This document shows, one piece after another, positions 8,189 through 18,214 of a stretch of DNA of 64,000 nt (the first letter of the stretch is position 1; every line of letters begins with the position of its first letter). Origin of the DNA: CALBPI01 sp039027435 (lineage in GTDB: Bacteria > Pseudomonadota > Gammaproteobacteria > Steroidobacterales > Woeseiaceae); NCBI GenBank assembly GCA_039027435.1, contig JBCCKF010000001.1:186001-250000 (forward strand), given 5' to 3'. Under the pieces are notes generated by a model that was not told the origin of the DNA, ran no database searches, and worked only from the letters and a program-made list of their open reading frames with translations. The position numbers and the translations under genes were made by a program.

Positions 8189-9424
8189 CTACCAGCCACC
8201 ACTGAACCAACTTTTCATCCTCGCGAGGACCTCTCCCAGCTTGCCGCTCACAGGTCCTGCGACATCGACTTGCTGCAGGTTTTCATAGCCGTACAACAGC
8301 AGACCCACGCCTGTCGCATGGATCGGATTCCTGATGACGTCTGAGAGACCGGTGACGTGCTGCGGCACGCCGAGACGGACCGGCATGTGAAACACTTCTT
8401 CAGCAAGTTCCACCGCGCCTTCCATCTTTGCGCTTCCGCCGGTGATCACGAGACCGGCGGCGATTAGCTCTTCAAATCCACTGCGGCGCAGCTCATCCCG
8501 AATGAGCGTGAACAGCTCCTCGTAGCGCGGCTCGACCACCTCGGCGAGCGTTTGGCGCGCAAGCCGTCGTGGCGGTCGATCGCCGACACTCGGCACCTCA
8601 ATCGTCTCGTCAGCGTTGGCGAGCTGCGACAACGCGCATGCGTACTTGATCTTGATCTCTTCGGCGTATTGAGTCGGTGTGCGCATCGACACGGCGATGT
8701 CGTTGGTCACTTGATCACCCGCAATCGGAATGACAGCGGTGTGCTGAATCGCACCACCGAGGAATACGGAAATGTCCGTTGTGCCGCCGCCGATGTCGAC
8801 GATGCATGAGCCGAGCTCTTTCTCATCCTCGGTCAAAACGGAATAGCTCGATGCCAACTGCTCGAGGACAATTCCGTCGACTTCGAGACCGCACCGTTGC
8901 ACGCACTTGACGATGTTCTGCGCGGCACTCTCGGCACCGGTGACCATATGCACTTTGGCCTCCAACCGAACCCCCGACATACCGACGGGCTCGCGGATGC
9001 CTTCCTGGTTATCGATGATGAATTCCTGAGGCAGGATGTGCAGAATCTTCTGATCCGCGGGGATCGCCACGGCCTTGGCGGCATCGATCACCTGATTGAC
9101 GTCGACCTGGCTCACTTCCTTATCGCTGATGGCGACGATGCCATGCGAGTTCAGACTGCGGATATGACTTCCGGCTATGCCGGTGTAGACGGCCGCAATT
9201 TCGCAACCGGCCATGAGCTCCGCCTCTTCAACCGCTCTTTGAATCGAGTGAACGGTCGATTCGATATTGACCACCACGCCCTTCTTCAGACCGCGCGACG
9301 GGTGGCTGCCAATCCCGATTACCTCGATGGTGCCGTCCTCAGCAACCTCACCGACAATAGCGACCACCTTGGATGTGCCAATGTCCAGTCCGACGATCAG
9401 GTTTTGTTCCGACTTGCGCGACAT
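8189..9424 (-). CDS. ftsA: Cell division protein FtsA
   Basis: Actin-like ATPase that anchors FtsZ to the membrane and recruits the later divisome. The 411 aa protein begins with the phosphate-1 motif GLDIGTSKVVAIVGE (about 13-27) and has the SCIVDIGGGTTDISVF phosphate-2 motif and an ATP-binding VITGGSAKMEG. The C-terminus MKSWFSGGW is an amphipathic membrane-targeting helix. The start codon directly follows the ftsQ stop. Confidence 0.97.
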   Translation of the reverse strand: MSRKSEQNLIVGLDIGTSKVVAIVGEVAEDGTIEVIGIGSHPSRGLKKGVVVNIESTVHSIQRAVEEAELMAGCEIAAVYTGIAGSHIRSLNSHGIVAISDKEVSQVDVNQVIDAAKAVAIPADQKILHILPQEFIIDNQEGIREPVGMSGVRLEAKVHMVTGAESAAQNIVKCVQRCGLEVDGIVLEQLASSYSVLTEDEKELGSCIVDIGGGTTDISVFLGGAIQHTAVIPIAGDQVTNDIAVSMRTPTQYAEEIKIKYACALSQLANADETIEVPSVGDRPPRRLARQTLAEVVEPRYEELFTLIRDELRRSGFEELIAAGLVITGGSAKMEGAVELAEEVFHMPVRLGVPQHVTGLSDVIRNPIHATGVGLLLYGYENLQQVDVAGPVSGKLGEVLARMKSWFSGGW

Positions 9425-10243
9425 TTATCGTGACTCCGTTGAACTACGCGCCATCGCTGACGCCTCGATCAATGCTTGTTCTTTGAATTGCGGAGAAGCC
9501 CAGCCGATTGCAAAGCCGTTGGTGTAGCGCATATCGACATATCGAATCTGGTCTGTTTTGCGAACCAGTAAGGGTGTTACCGACCGCAAAAACCGCTCAA
9601 CTCGCTCAGCCACATCCTTGCGACCCAGCCTTACCTCGATGCCGTTCATCAAGATCAGATGCCATGAGCCGCGATCCTCGAGACGCAGTGCCTGCAGTCC
9701 GCCGAGACCCGCTTCAATGGTTGGTCCGTTAATCGCAAGGTATTGCGCGGCGACATCCGCGACTCGTGAGTCGGGCCCCGACAGGCGTGGCAATTCCGGA
9801 AACTCGAAGCGAGAGCGTTCGACGAATAACTCGCCACGTGTATTCAGCAGACCGTAGTCGCCCCAGCGCGCAGCCGGGATCTGTTCGGAAATCGAGATGT
9901 GCAATCGATCAGGCCATAGCCGGCGAACGCTCGCGCGATCCACCCATTCGAGCGCTTCTATGCGCGCGCGCATTGCGCTGAGGTCAGCACTCAGGAAACC
10001 GCTAGCCTCAAGATCGCCAACCGCGGCGCTGATTTGCGAAGTGGTCACTCTGTTGAACGGCGCTTTGACGGAAATCTCTTCGATCGGCCTATCCAGCGTG
10101 ATGCCGAGTGCCAGCGCCGTCGCCGCCATCCCGGTCACTCCAATCACGAGCGTCACAAATCGCCGCGCGATGACCCGCGAGAGCTGCAGCACCATGTTTG
10201 GCCGCTTCGTACGCGCCTTCTGTCTGCGTGCTTGCCTCGCCAT
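9425..10243 (-). CDS. ftsQ: Cell division protein FtsQ
   Basis: Bitopic inner-membrane protein that links early and late divisome proteins through FtsB/FtsL. The 272 aa product has a basic cytoplasmic N-terminus, one membrane segment (about 31-50), a POTRA domain (from about 56, ISVKAPFNRVT), and the beta domain with GSWHLILMNGIEVRLGRKD. Length matches E. coli (276). Its start overlaps the ddl stop by 1 base and its stop abuts ftsA. Confidence 0.94.
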   Translation of the reverse strand: MARQARRQKARTKRPNMVLQLSRVIARRFVTLVIGVTGMAATALALGITLDRPIEEISVKAPFNRVTTSQISAAVGDLEASGFLSADLSAMRARIEALEWVDRASVRRLWPDRLHISISEQIPAARWGDYGLLNTRGELFVERSRFEFPELPRLSGPDSRVADVAAQYLAINGPTIEAGLGGLQALRLEDRGSWHLILMNGIEVRLGRKDVAERVERFLRSVTPLLVRKTDQIRYVDMRYTNGFAIGWASPQFKEQALIEASAMARSSTESR

Positions 10244-11169
10244 CAGTGCACCTCACCGGCAAAGCTGGTATCGAGAATGGCAAGACACAACGACTGGAAA
10301 TCAATGCCAGCAACTCCGGCCGCGTGCGGCACGAGGCTGTGCGATGTCATGCCCGGCACAGTGTTCACTTCCAGCACACAGGGCACGCCTTCGCCATCCA
10401 TCATGAAGTCGACGCGTCCCCAGCCGCGGCAGCCGAGCGCGTTGAACGCGGCGAGACTCTGTGCGGCGAATCGCTGCCCTAGTTCTGAATCCGCGGCTAC
10501 AGCAGGACAAACGAACCGTGTCTCCTCCGACGTATACTTGGCGGCGTGGTCATAGAACTCGTTGCCTGCATCGATGCGAATCGGGGGCAGCGCACGCTGA
10601 TCAAGCACGCCTACCGTGTATTCCGGACCGGGCAGCAACGGCTCGATCAGCACCGTGTCGTCCAACGCGTGCGCGACGGCAACCGCGTCCGCCAGCGCAT
10701 CCGCATCAGCGACAGGGAGCGCACCCAGACTGGAGCCGCCATTGGATGGTTTCACGAATACGGGGTAATCCAAGTCGACGGGCAACGCCGCACCTCTGCG
10801 AAGCACACGACCGCCGACCACTCGCACACCGTGTGCGGCCATGACGGCTTTGCTGCGCACCTTGTCCATTGCGAGGGCACTTGCCATCACACCACTACCG
10901 GTGACCGGAATGCCCAGGATGGCCAGTGCACCCTGTATCGTGCCGTCCTCGCCATCACCACCATGAAGCGCGTTCCACACGCGGGTGACACCCTCTGCCT
11001 GCAATTCATGTAGCGCACGCTCTGCAGGATCGAAGGGCACAACGTCGAGTCCCGCCTGCTGCAACGCTTTGGCAACCGCGCGTCCGCTGTCGAGAGACAC
11101 CTCGCGTTCGCCGGACTTGCCACCCAGTAAGACAGCGACACGACCGTATCGATCGACAACCGGCGTCAT
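10243..11169 (-). CDS. ddl: D-alanine--D-alanine ligase (DdlB type)
   Basis: Cytoplasmic ATP-grasp enzyme making the D-Ala-D-Ala dipeptide that MurF adds to the muropeptide. The 308 aa protein shows GGKSGEREVSLDSG near the N-terminus, the ATP-grasp lysine segment FVKPSNGGSSLG, and the Mg-binding C-terminal region GRVDFMMDGEG and CVLEVNTVPGMT. Located between murB and ftsQ as in E. coli ddlB. The 5' end overlaps murB by 4 bp (ATGA). Confidence 0.96.
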   Translation of the reverse strand: MTPVVDRYGRVAVLLGGKSGEREVSLDSGRAVAKALQQAGLDVVPFDPAERALHELQAEGVTRVWNALHGGDGEDGTIQGALAILGIPVTGSGVMASALAMDKVRSKAVMAAHGVRVVGGRVLRRGAALPVDLDYPVFVKPSNGGSSLGALPVADADALADAVAVAHALDDTVLIEPLLPGPEYTVGVLDQRALPPIRIDAGNEFYDHAAKYTSEETRFVCPAVAADSELGQRFAAQSLAAFNALGCRGWGRVDFMMDGEGVPCVLEVNTVPGMTSHSLVPHAAGVAGIDFQSLCLAILDTSFAGEVH

Positions 11170-12086
11170 GCTGCCACCTCGCCAAGGAAGCGCACCTCAT
11201 GGCGCAGTGCTACGCCGTGTTTGTGCGCTACGGTTTGCGCCACGTGATCGATCAGTGACTCAATGTCGGCCGCCGTTGCATCACCCGTGTTGATGATGAA
11301 GTTGGCATGCTTGGGTGAAACCTCAGCGCCACCGATCCGAAAACCTTTTAGCCCACTCGCTTCAATCAGGCGCGCTGAATGGTCGCCTTCGGGGTTGGCG
11401 AATACAGATCCGCAGCTCGGCTGCCCAATCGGTTGCGTTGCATGACGGCGCGCCTGCAATTCGCGCAAGCGATCGAGACTCGGTTTGTACGCCGGATCGA
11501 ACTGTAAATGTGCACCGACAAACCAGGCGTTGCCCTGACCGGACACGCGCCGATAACCAACATCAAACTGCGCCGCTTCACGCGTTTCGACTGAACCATC
11601 GCGATGCATCAAGCGCACGTCACGCACCGCATCCCAGGTCTCGGTACCGTGCGCACCCGCATTCATGGTCAACGCACCACCCAGCGAGCCTGGAATGCCC
11701 GCGAAGAACTCGGAGGGACCCATCGCCCAGCGAACCAGACTGCGACCTAACGTCGCACAAGGCAGGCTTGCGCTCGCGTACACCCCATGTGGGGCTTCGC
11801 GCTCGAGCGTGCGTTCAAGCGTTCGGGTGCTGATCACCACGCCTTCAACGCCACCATCGCGGACCAGCAGATTGCTACCAAATCCCACCCAGTGCAGCGG
11901 CAACTCCGATGGCAGTGCTTTGAGAAACGAAGACAGTTCGCTCTCGTTGACCGGTTGAAACAGCAGTTCAGCAGGGCCACCGACACGCCACGTCGTGTGA
12001 CCCGCCATCGGCTCATCGAGCTTGATGCCCGATGCGAACGTATCGCGAAGCTGTTCTTTGAGTGTCGACGTCAGCACAGCACTCAT
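11166..12086 (-). CDS. murB: UDP-N-acetylenolpyruvoylglucosamine reductase MurB
   Basis: FAD-dependent reductase converting UDP-GlcNAc-enolpyruvate to UDP-MurNAc. The 306 aa protein has the FAD-binding start NTTW-like HTTWRVGGPAELL, GFGSNLLVRDGGVEGVV, the GIPGSLGGALTMNAGAHG motif, the catalytic serine in CGSVFANPEGDHSARLIE, and the C-terminal SPKHANFIINTG. It lacks the extra domain of the longer E. coli type I enzyme, so it is the short type II form. Overlaps murC and ddl by 4 bp each. Confidence 0.95.
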   Translation of the reverse strand: MSAVLTSTLKEQLRDTFASGIKLDEPMAGHTTWRVGGPAELLFQPVNESELSSFLKALPSELPLHWVGFGSNLLVRDGGVEGVVISTRTLERTLEREAPHGVYASASLPCATLGRSLVRWAMGPSEFFAGIPGSLGGALTMNAGAHGTETWDAVRDVRLMHRDGSVETREAAQFDVGYRRVSGQGNAWFVGAHLQFDPAYKPSLDRLRELQARRHATQPIGQPSCGSVFANPEGDHSARLIEASGLKGFRIGGAEVSPKHANFIINTGDATAADIESLIDHVAQTVAHKHGVALRHEVRFLGEVAA

Positions 12087-13507
12087 GCAGCACCTTCCTC
12101 GCGCAACAACTCAGACAACTGCGCGGGCAATGCCTGAGCCAACGCGCCAACGTTGCCAGCGCCCATAGTCAACAGAAGATCATTGGACCTCAGTAGCGGC
12201 GCCAGCGCGCTAGCGAGCTCCTCAGTGTTCTCAATGAACACCGGCTCAACACCCCCGCGACTGCGGACTGCGCGCGCGACGGCGCGACCATCGGCATTGG
12301 TAATCGGTGACTCCCCTGCTGCGTACACTTCCAACAGCACGAGCACATCGACGCCGCTCAGCACCTGTGCAAAGTCATCCAACAGATCGCGGGTCCGCGA
12401 GTAGCGATGCGGCTGGAACACGAGCACCAATCGGCGATCGGGCCAGCCCGCTCTTGCTGCCTCGATCGTTGCTGCCAGCTCCGTGGGATGGTGACCGTAG
12501 TCGTCGATAAGCAATACATCGCCACCATCGACAGGCAACAAACCATGACTCTGGAAGCGTCGATCGATACCGGAGAATTGCGTAAGCGCCTCTACGATGG
12601 CGTTATCCGGAACCTCGAAGTCTGTCGCCACGGCGATCGCGGCGAGTGCATTGCGGACGTTGTGGAGCCCAGGAAGATTCAACGTCACCGACAGCGTTTC
12701 ACGATCATGCCGCTCGACATCGAAGTGGCTGCGATGTCCGTCGATCCTGACGTTGACTGCGCGCACATCCGCGCGCTCATGAAGACCATAGGTAACCTGG
12801 GAGCGCGGCACAGCGGCGCGGATCGAGGCAACGCCCGGATCATCAACACACAAAACAGCAACACCGTAGAACGGCAGGTTGTGCAGGAACTCTACGAACG
12901 CCGTATGCAGGCGATCCAGATCGTTACCATAGGTACCGAGATGGTCGGCATCGATGTTGGTCACGATCGCAACCAGAGGCTGCAGGTGATGAAACGACGC
13001 ATCACTCTCATCCGCCTCGGCCACCAGGTACTGACTCTCACCCAGACGCGCATTGGTATCGGCGCCTTTTAGCCGGCCACCTATGATGAATGTCGGGTCA
13101 ACGCCTGCCGCCGCCAAAATCGCAGCGACGAGACTCGTTGTGGTGGTTTTGCCATGCGTCCCGGCGACCGCCACCGAACGACGCGAGAAGCGCATCAGTT
13201 CGCCCAGCATTTCTGCGCGTGCAACCACCGGTATCCGACGCGACTTCGCCTCGGCAAGTTCAACGTTCTCTGCAGGCACAGCCGTTGAGCTGACCACCAC
13301 ATCGGCATCGCCAAGATGTTGTGCGGCATGCCCGATCATCACTTTAGCGCCGAGCGTTTCGAGGCGGCGGGTGACCGCCGATGCCGAAAGGTCCGAGCCC
13401 TGGACTTCGTACCCCTGTGTCAACAACACTTCGGCGATACCGCACATTCCGGCGCCACCGATACCGACGAAGTGGATGCAATGAATCTTGCGCATGCGCA
13501 GGTTCAT
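12083..13507 (-). CDS. murC: UDP-N-acetylmuramate--L-alanine ligase MurC
   Basis: Cytoplasmic Mur ligase adding L-Ala to UDP-MurNAc. The 474 aa protein starts with the UDP-binding loop HFVGIGGAGMCGIAEVL, followed by the ATP-binding VAGTHGKTTTTSLVA, central-domain VAEADESDASF and the C-terminal DDYGHHPTEL. The ATG at 13507 is chosen because it overlaps the murG stop as ATGA, as do most neighbouring junctions. It is 51% of a paralogous pair in this window: mpl at 60309 carries a nearly identical P-loop. Confidence 0.96.
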   Translation of the reverse strand: MNLRMRKIHCIHFVGIGGAGMCGIAEVLLTQGYEVQGSDLSASAVTRRLETLGAKVMIGHAAQHLGDADVVVSSTAVPAENVELAEAKSRRIPVVARAEMLGELMRFSRRSVAVAGTHGKTTTTSLVAAILAAAGVDPTFIIGGRLKGADTNARLGESQYLVAEADESDASFHHLQPLVAIVTNIDADHLGTYGNDLDRLHTAFVEFLHNLPFYGVAVLCVDDPGVASIRAAVPRSQVTYGLHERADVRAVNVRIDGHRSHFDVERHDRETLSVTLNLPGLHNVRNALAAIAVATDFEVPDNAIVEALTQFSGIDRRFQSHGLLPVDGGDVLLIDDYGHHPTELAATIEAARAGWPDRRLVLVFQPHRYSRTRDLLDDFAQVLSGVDVLVLLEVYAAGESPITNADGRAVARAVRSRGGVEPVFIENTEELASALAPLLRSNDLLLTMGAGNVGALAQALPAQLSELLREEGAA

Positions 13508-14601
13508 GACACGACCTCCAACGCCGGGTCCTCGAGAATCTCGGCGCACTGCGCAACCACCAGGCTGACAGCATCAGGACCACGCAGCGCGCGTGCTTTT
13601 TGTGCCCGATCCAGCAGAGCGTCACGATCGGTGCCCAGACTGCGAATCGACGCTGCCAATGACTGCGCATCCATGCCGTGCTGCTGGATCACGAGTGCCG
13701 CGCCTGCGTTGACCAGCGCTGTTGCATTGCGCGTCTGATGATCGTCAACCGCGTTAGGCAACGGGACAAAGACCGCCCCCAAACCAACATTGATCAGCTC
13801 GCTGACAGTCAATGCACCGGCGCGACAAACAATGAGATCCGCCCAGGACAACGCCTGCGCCATATCATCGATGAACGGCGTGACCTCGGCACGAACGCGG
13901 TGCTGTGCATAACGATCCTGCGCGGTCTCGAGCGTTGCCGGTCCTGCCTGATGACGCACGTCGAATTGCACACTGTCCTCAGCGAGCAATGCGACTGCCG
14001 GGGCAACCCATTCATTCAGAGCGAGTGCACCCTGACTGCCGCCAATGACCAAGAGCCGCAAGGCACCCTGTCGCCCAGCGAAGCGTCGATCCGGCGATGC
14101 AATGCTTCGGATATTTGCACGAACCGGATTACCCACTATCGTTGCGCCGGGAATGGCACCCTCGAATCCGAGCAGCACACGAGTGGCAACACGCGCCAAC
14201 CATCTGTTTGTCATTCCGGCCGCGGCATTCTGTTCATGGATCACCAGTGGAATACGCATCAGCCAAGCAGCAATCCCACCCGGGCCGCTGACAAATCCAC
14301 CCATGCCAATTACGAGTCTCGGGCGAATCCGACGCATGATGCGCAGCGACCGCACGATGGCGAGACTGATTCGGAACGGCGCCAGCAGCCAGCCAACAGC
14401 GCCACGTCCGCGCAGCCCGCTGATCGTTAGCCATTCCATTGGGATGCCCTGCTCTACCACGACTCGCGACTCGAGTCCGCGCGTCGTGCCGAGCCAAATC
14501 ACCGGCTGACCGCGATCAAGAAACTCATCGGCAATCGCGAGCGCCGGGTAGACATGTCCCCCGGTACCACCTGCCATGATCAGGATCGGCGCGCGAGTCA
14601 T
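13504..14601 (-). CDS. murG: Lipid II synthase MurG (GT28 glycosyltransferase)
   Basis: Peripheral membrane enzyme transferring GlcNAc from UDP-GlcNAc to lipid I. The 365 aa protein begins with MAGGTGGHVYPALAIAD, the glycine-rich loop typical of the family, and has the second loop VIGGSQGALALNEW and the C-terminal donor site segment CRAGALTVSEL. The ATG at 14601 has a GGAGG nine bases upstream and overlaps the ftsW stop (ATGA), which settles the start against longer options. Confidence 0.97.
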   Translation of the reverse strand: MTRAPILIMAGGTGGHVYPALAIADEFLDRGQPVIWLGTTRGLESRVVVEQGIPMEWLTISGLRGRGAVGWLLAPFRISLAIVRSLRIMRRIRPRLVIGMGGFVSGPGGIAAWLMRIPLVIHEQNAAAGMTNRWLARVATRVLLGFEGAIPGATIVGNPVRANIRSIASPDRRFAGRQGALRLLVIGGSQGALALNEWVAPAVALLAEDSVQFDVRHQAGPATLETAQDRYAQHRVRAEVTPFIDDMAQALSWADLIVCRAGALTVSELINVGLGAVFVPLPNAVDDHQTRNATALVNAGAALVIQQHGMDAQSLAASIRSLGTDRDALLDRAQKARALRGPDAVSLVVAQCAEILEDPALEVVS

Positions 14602-15791
14602 TGGCGCCTCCGCTTGCGGGCCTTGGGTTTGGCCGCGGCGATAACATTCTCGTGGTGAACTCTGAGTACAAACCCCAATGCAGCGAGCACGATGATCATG
14701 CTGCTGCGGCCATAACTGACCAAAGGCAGTGTCAGGCCTTTTGTCGGCAGGATCCCAAGGTTCACACCGAGATTGACGAAAGACTGCAACCCCAACCAAA
14801 CGCCCACACCGAGCACCGTGTAGGCAGCGAACCAATGCTCCAGTAACGCCGCATCGCGCGCGATTCCGAGGATTCGCAGCACGAGCAACAACAGCACCAG
14901 AACCATGACGGCAACACCTGCGAGCCCAAACTCTTCAGCGTAGACCGCGAAGACGAAGTCAGTGTGAGCTTCAGGCAGGTAGAACAGCTTCTGCACACTG
15001 TTTCCAAGACCCACGCCGAACCACTCGCCCCGGCCAATCGCCATCAACGAGTTCGTGAGTTGATAGCCGTCGCCATGTGGATCGGCCCACGGGTTGAGGA
15101 AAGAAAAGATCCGACTCTCGCGATAACTGCCATCGAAAATCAGTGCCACAAATGCACCACAGGCAAGCACACCGAATACCATCAGATCGCGGATTCGTGC
15201 GCCCGCACAGAACAGTACGACCAGTGCTGTTGCCATAAGGACGGTTGCGGCGCCAAGATCAGGTTCGGCGAGCAGTAGTGCAGCGGCGAGACACAGCACA
15301 GCGAAAGGCTTGGCAAGCCCGAGAAATCTCGTCTCCAGCGTCTCCTGCTGGCGTACCGCGTATCCCGCGATGTACATGATTAATGCCAGTCGCGCCGGTT
15401 CCGAAACCTGCACACGAATACCTGCAAGGTTCACCCAGCGCTGACTGCCGTTTACGACGACGCCCACTTCAGGCACCAGCACGACCGCAAGCAAGACGAG
15501 CGCAAGCAGTAGCAATAGCGGACTGAACTTGAACCAAGTTTCGCTAGGCACAATCAGCATGAACGCGAGCGCTACAACGCCCACGGTCAGTGCTTGAAGT
15601 TGTCGGACCACGTAGGCGAACGGGTTGCCGAAATCGTCCTGCGCAATGCCCAACGAAGCCGAGGTCAGCACAACGAGACCGATCGTCAGCAGGACCGCAA
15701 CGAGGCCGACGAGGCGCAAGTCCCAATGAAATGCACTGACCGGTCGGATCGGCAGTGGAATCTGGATGTTGTTGGATACCGAGCGACTCAT
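14598..15791 (-). CDS. ftsW: Peptidoglycan glycosyltransferase FtsW (SEDS family)
   Basis: Inner-membrane SEDS polymerase that works with FtsI to make septal peptidoglycan. The 397 aa protein has about ten hydrophobic segments starting near residue 27. Family motifs are visible: NGSQRWVNLAGIRVQVSE, the acidic PEPDLGAA-like AEPDLGAATVLMATAL, QKLFYLPEAHTDFVFAV, and GLTLPLVSYGRSSM near the C-terminus. The last of these differs slightly from the more usual YGGSS. Overlaps murD and murG by 4 bp. Confidence 0.96.
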   Translation of the reverse strand: MSRSVSNNIQIPLPIRPVSAFHWDLRLVGLVAVLLTIGLVVLTSASLGIAQDDFGNPFAYVVRQLQALTVGVVALAFMLIVPSETWFKFSPLLLLLALVLLAVVLVPEVGVVVNGSQRWVNLAGIRVQVSEPARLALIMYIAGYAVRQQETLETRFLGLAKPFAVLCLAAALLLAEPDLGAATVLMATALVVLFCAGARIRDLMVFGVLACGAFVALIFDGSYRESRIFSFLNPWADPHGDGYQLTNSLMAIGRGEWFGVGLGNSVQKLFYLPEAHTDFVFAVYAEEFGLAGVAVMVLVLLLLVLRILGIARDAALLEHWFAAYTVLGVGVWLGLQSFVNLGVNLGILPTKGLTLPLVSYGRSSMIIVLAALGFVLRVHHENVIAAAKPKARKRRRQ

Positions 15792-17134
15792 GCGGCAAGC
15801 CCCTCGATCAACTGGCGGAAGTGCTGCCCGCGCGCCTTGTAATCGCGGTAAGCATCCTGGCTCGCCGCAGCTGGCGCCAACAACACCGTATCCCCGGGTT
15901 GCGCCATCGCTTGTGCAGCCCTGACAGCGGAAGGCAAGTCTTTCGCCGTATCGTGCTCAAGACCGTTATCCGCCAACGCCGTCGCAACTTCCGCGCCGAT
16001 CGCTCCATAGGCAACAGCAAACCTCACACGCGTTGGCAGGTGCCGTGTAAACGCACTGTAGTCCTCGCCCTTACCCAGTCCGCCGATCAGCATGACAACC
16101 GGCCCAGCGACCGCCTCGGCCGATGCAAGCGCTGCTGCGCAGTTGGTCGCTTTGGAATCATCCACGTAGCGCACGCCGTCGAGTACGGACACCAGTTGGT
16201 GCCGATGATCAAGTCCCGGAAAGCTGCGAATCGCCGCAACCATGGCACTCAACGGCAAATCAATGCTGCTGCCGATCGCCAACGCGGCTGCAATGTTGAG
16301 CACGTTGTGCTCGCCAATCATCGCCGCTTCCTCGACGGCCAGGATACGCTCTGACCCGTTAGCCCAATACCGGCGACCGTCGTGCTCGACCACGCCGAAG
16401 CTACGGGCATCTTCGGGCGGATTCTTACCAAAGCGAAGTTTGACCGCATCGACATCGATTGCGTCGGACGGCCATGCATGCCCCGCAGGCAATACGGCAT
16501 ATGCGCAGTTCTGATAAATCGAGAGCTTGGCAGCTTCATACGCCGCAAAGTCCCCATGCCAGTCGAGATGATCCGGTTCGATGTTCAGAACGCAGCCACA
16601 CTGCAGCGGCAGCTCAGCGGTTCTGGACAGTTGAAAACTCGAAAGTTCGAGCAAATAGAAACCGCGTTCGCCAGGCTCCTGCAAATCAAGTACCGGCACG
16701 CCAAGATTGCCACCCGCTGCGAAAACGACATCCGCTTGTTGACACATGTGCGCCAACAGACTGACTACGGTGCTCTTGCCATTGGTGCCGGTAACCGCAA
16801 CGATCGGTGCCTCGGCATCCTGAGCGAATAGCGTGATGTCGGAATGCGTCGGAATCTCTCGCGCACGGATTTCTGAGACGATCGGATCCTGGTCAGAGAC
16901 ACCTGGCGAAATAATTACCTCCGTCTTGCCATCAAGCACACGGGTATCGGCGTCGGTGATCACCGTTGCATTCGGGAGGCTCTCCCGGATCGCAGTTGCG
17001 TCTACCGCCGAACGGGTATCTGCGAACACCGCACTGCGGCCTCGCCGCTTCAGCCAACGCGCGATGGATGCGCCGGTCAGACCCATGCCGAGTACCAGCG
17101 TTTCGCTCGTGTTGATGTCGCTGATCGTACTCAT
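15788..17134 (-). CDS. murD: UDP-N-acetylmuramoyl-L-alanine--D-glutamate ligase MurD
   Basis: Adds D-Glu to UDP-MurNAc-L-Ala in the cytoplasm. The 448 aa Mur ligase has an N-terminal VLGMGLTGASIARWL nucleotide-binding loop, the P-loop VTGTNGKSTVVSLLA, NIEPDHLDWHG, and the C-terminal VDDSKATNCAAAL and LLAPAAASQD motifs characteristic of MurD. It sits between mraY and ftsW, overlapping each by 4 bp or ATGA. Confidence 0.97.
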   Translation of the reverse strand: MSTISDINTSETLVLGMGLTGASIARWLKRRGRSAVFADTRSAVDATAIRESLPNATVITDADTRVLDGKTEVIISPGVSDQDPIVSEIRAREIPTHSDITLFAQDAEAPIVAVTGTNGKSTVVSLLAHMCQQADVVFAAGGNLGVPVLDLQEPGERGFYLLELSSFQLSRTAELPLQCGCVLNIEPDHLDWHGDFAAYEAAKLSIYQNCAYAVLPAGHAWPSDAIDVDAVKLRFGKNPPEDARSFGVVEHDGRRYWANGSERILAVEEAAMIGEHNVLNIAAALAIGSSIDLPLSAMVAAIRSFPGLDHRHQLVSVLDGVRYVDDSKATNCAAALASAEAVAGPVVMLIGGLGKGEDYSAFTRHLPTRVRFAVAYGAIGAEVATALADNGLEHDTAKDLPSAVRAAQAMAQPGDTVLLAPAAASQDAYRDYKARGQHFRQLIEGLAA

Positions 17135-18213
17135 CGAATTTTCAGACTCGCGAGGCCGACCAGAACGAGGATGACAGTGATGATCCAGAAGCGAACGATG
17201 ACCTTGGGCTCAGGCCAACCCTTCAGCTCATAGTGGTGATGCAACGGCGCCATGCGGAAGACTCGCTTCCCGGTGAGCTTGAACGACGTCACCTGAATAA
17301 TGACCGACAGAGTTTCGACGACAAACACACCGCCCATGATCACGAGCACGAGTTCCTGGCGAACGATGACGGCGACGACACCTAACGCAGCGCCGAGTGC
17401 CAGCGCACCGACATCACCCATGAATACCTGCGCCGGGTAGGTGTTGAACCAGAGAAACCCAAGACCTGCGCCCGCGATAGAAGCGCAGAAAACGAGGACC
17501 TCACCTGCCCCGGCGACATAAGGAACACCGAGATACTCGGAGAAGTTGACGTTACCCGCGACGTAGGCGAATACGCCGAGTGCACCTCCGACCAGCACTG
17601 CCGGCATGATTGCCAGCCCATCCAGTCCGTCTGTCAAATTTACCGCGTTGCTGAAGCCAACGATCATGAATGTGGTGAACAGCACCTGCAGCATCCCGAG
17701 CGGCAAAACCACATTCTTCAGGAACGGCATGATCAGTTCGCTTTCCACCGGACTGGCAGCGGTTTGAAAGAGCACTATCGCGGCGATGAATCCGAAAATG
17801 GTCTGCCACATCAGCTTGTAGCGCCCGGCAAGACCCGCACTGTCCTTAAGGACCAGCTTTTTCCAATCGTCGTAGAAACCGATGGCACCAAAAGCGAGTG
17901 TGACCAACACCACGACCCAAATAAACCGGTTCGACAGATCGCCCCACAGTAGTGTTGAAATCGCGATTGCCGTCAGGATCAATGCACCGCCCATTGTGGG
18001 CGTGCCCGCTTTTTGCAGATGTGACTCGGGACCATCATCCCGCACTGTCTGACCGATCTGTCGCAGCGCCAAACGATCGATCATCATCGGCCCAACCACG
18101 AAGGAGATAATCAAGGCGGTGAGCGCGCCGAGAATCGCTCGCATCGTCAGGTAGCTGAAGACGTTAAAGCCACTCTCGAACTGAGTGAGGTACTCGGCAA
18201 CCCAGAGCAACAT
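17131..18213 (-). CDS. mraY: Phospho-N-acetylmuramoyl-pentapeptide-transferase MraY
   Basis: Integral membrane enzyme making lipid I on undecaprenyl phosphate. The 360 aa protein matches E. coli length exactly and has about ten membrane segments. Motifs: FYDDWKKLVLKDSAGL, the catalytic NAVNLTDGLDGLA, and the C-terminal HHHYELKGWPEPKVIVRFW. It is separated by one base from murF and overlaps murD by 4 bp. Confidence 0.98.
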   Translation of the reverse strand: MLLWVAEYLTQFESGFNVFSYLTMRAILGALTALIISFVVGPMMIDRLALRQIGQTVRDDGPESHLQKAGTPTMGGALILTAIAISTLLWGDLSNRFIWVVVLVTLAFGAIGFYDDWKKLVLKDSAGLAGRYKLMWQTIFGFIAAIVLFQTAASPVESELIMPFLKNVVLPLGMLQVLFTTFMIVGFSNAVNLTDGLDGLAIMPAVLVGGALGVFAYVAGNVNFSEYLGVPYVAGAGEVLVFCASIAGAGLGFLWFNTYPAQVFMGDVGALALGAALGVVAVIVRQELVLVIMGGVFVVETLSVIIQVTSFKLTGKRVFRMAPLHHHYELKGWPEPKVIVRFWIITVILVLVGLASLKIR

Positions 18214-18214
18214 G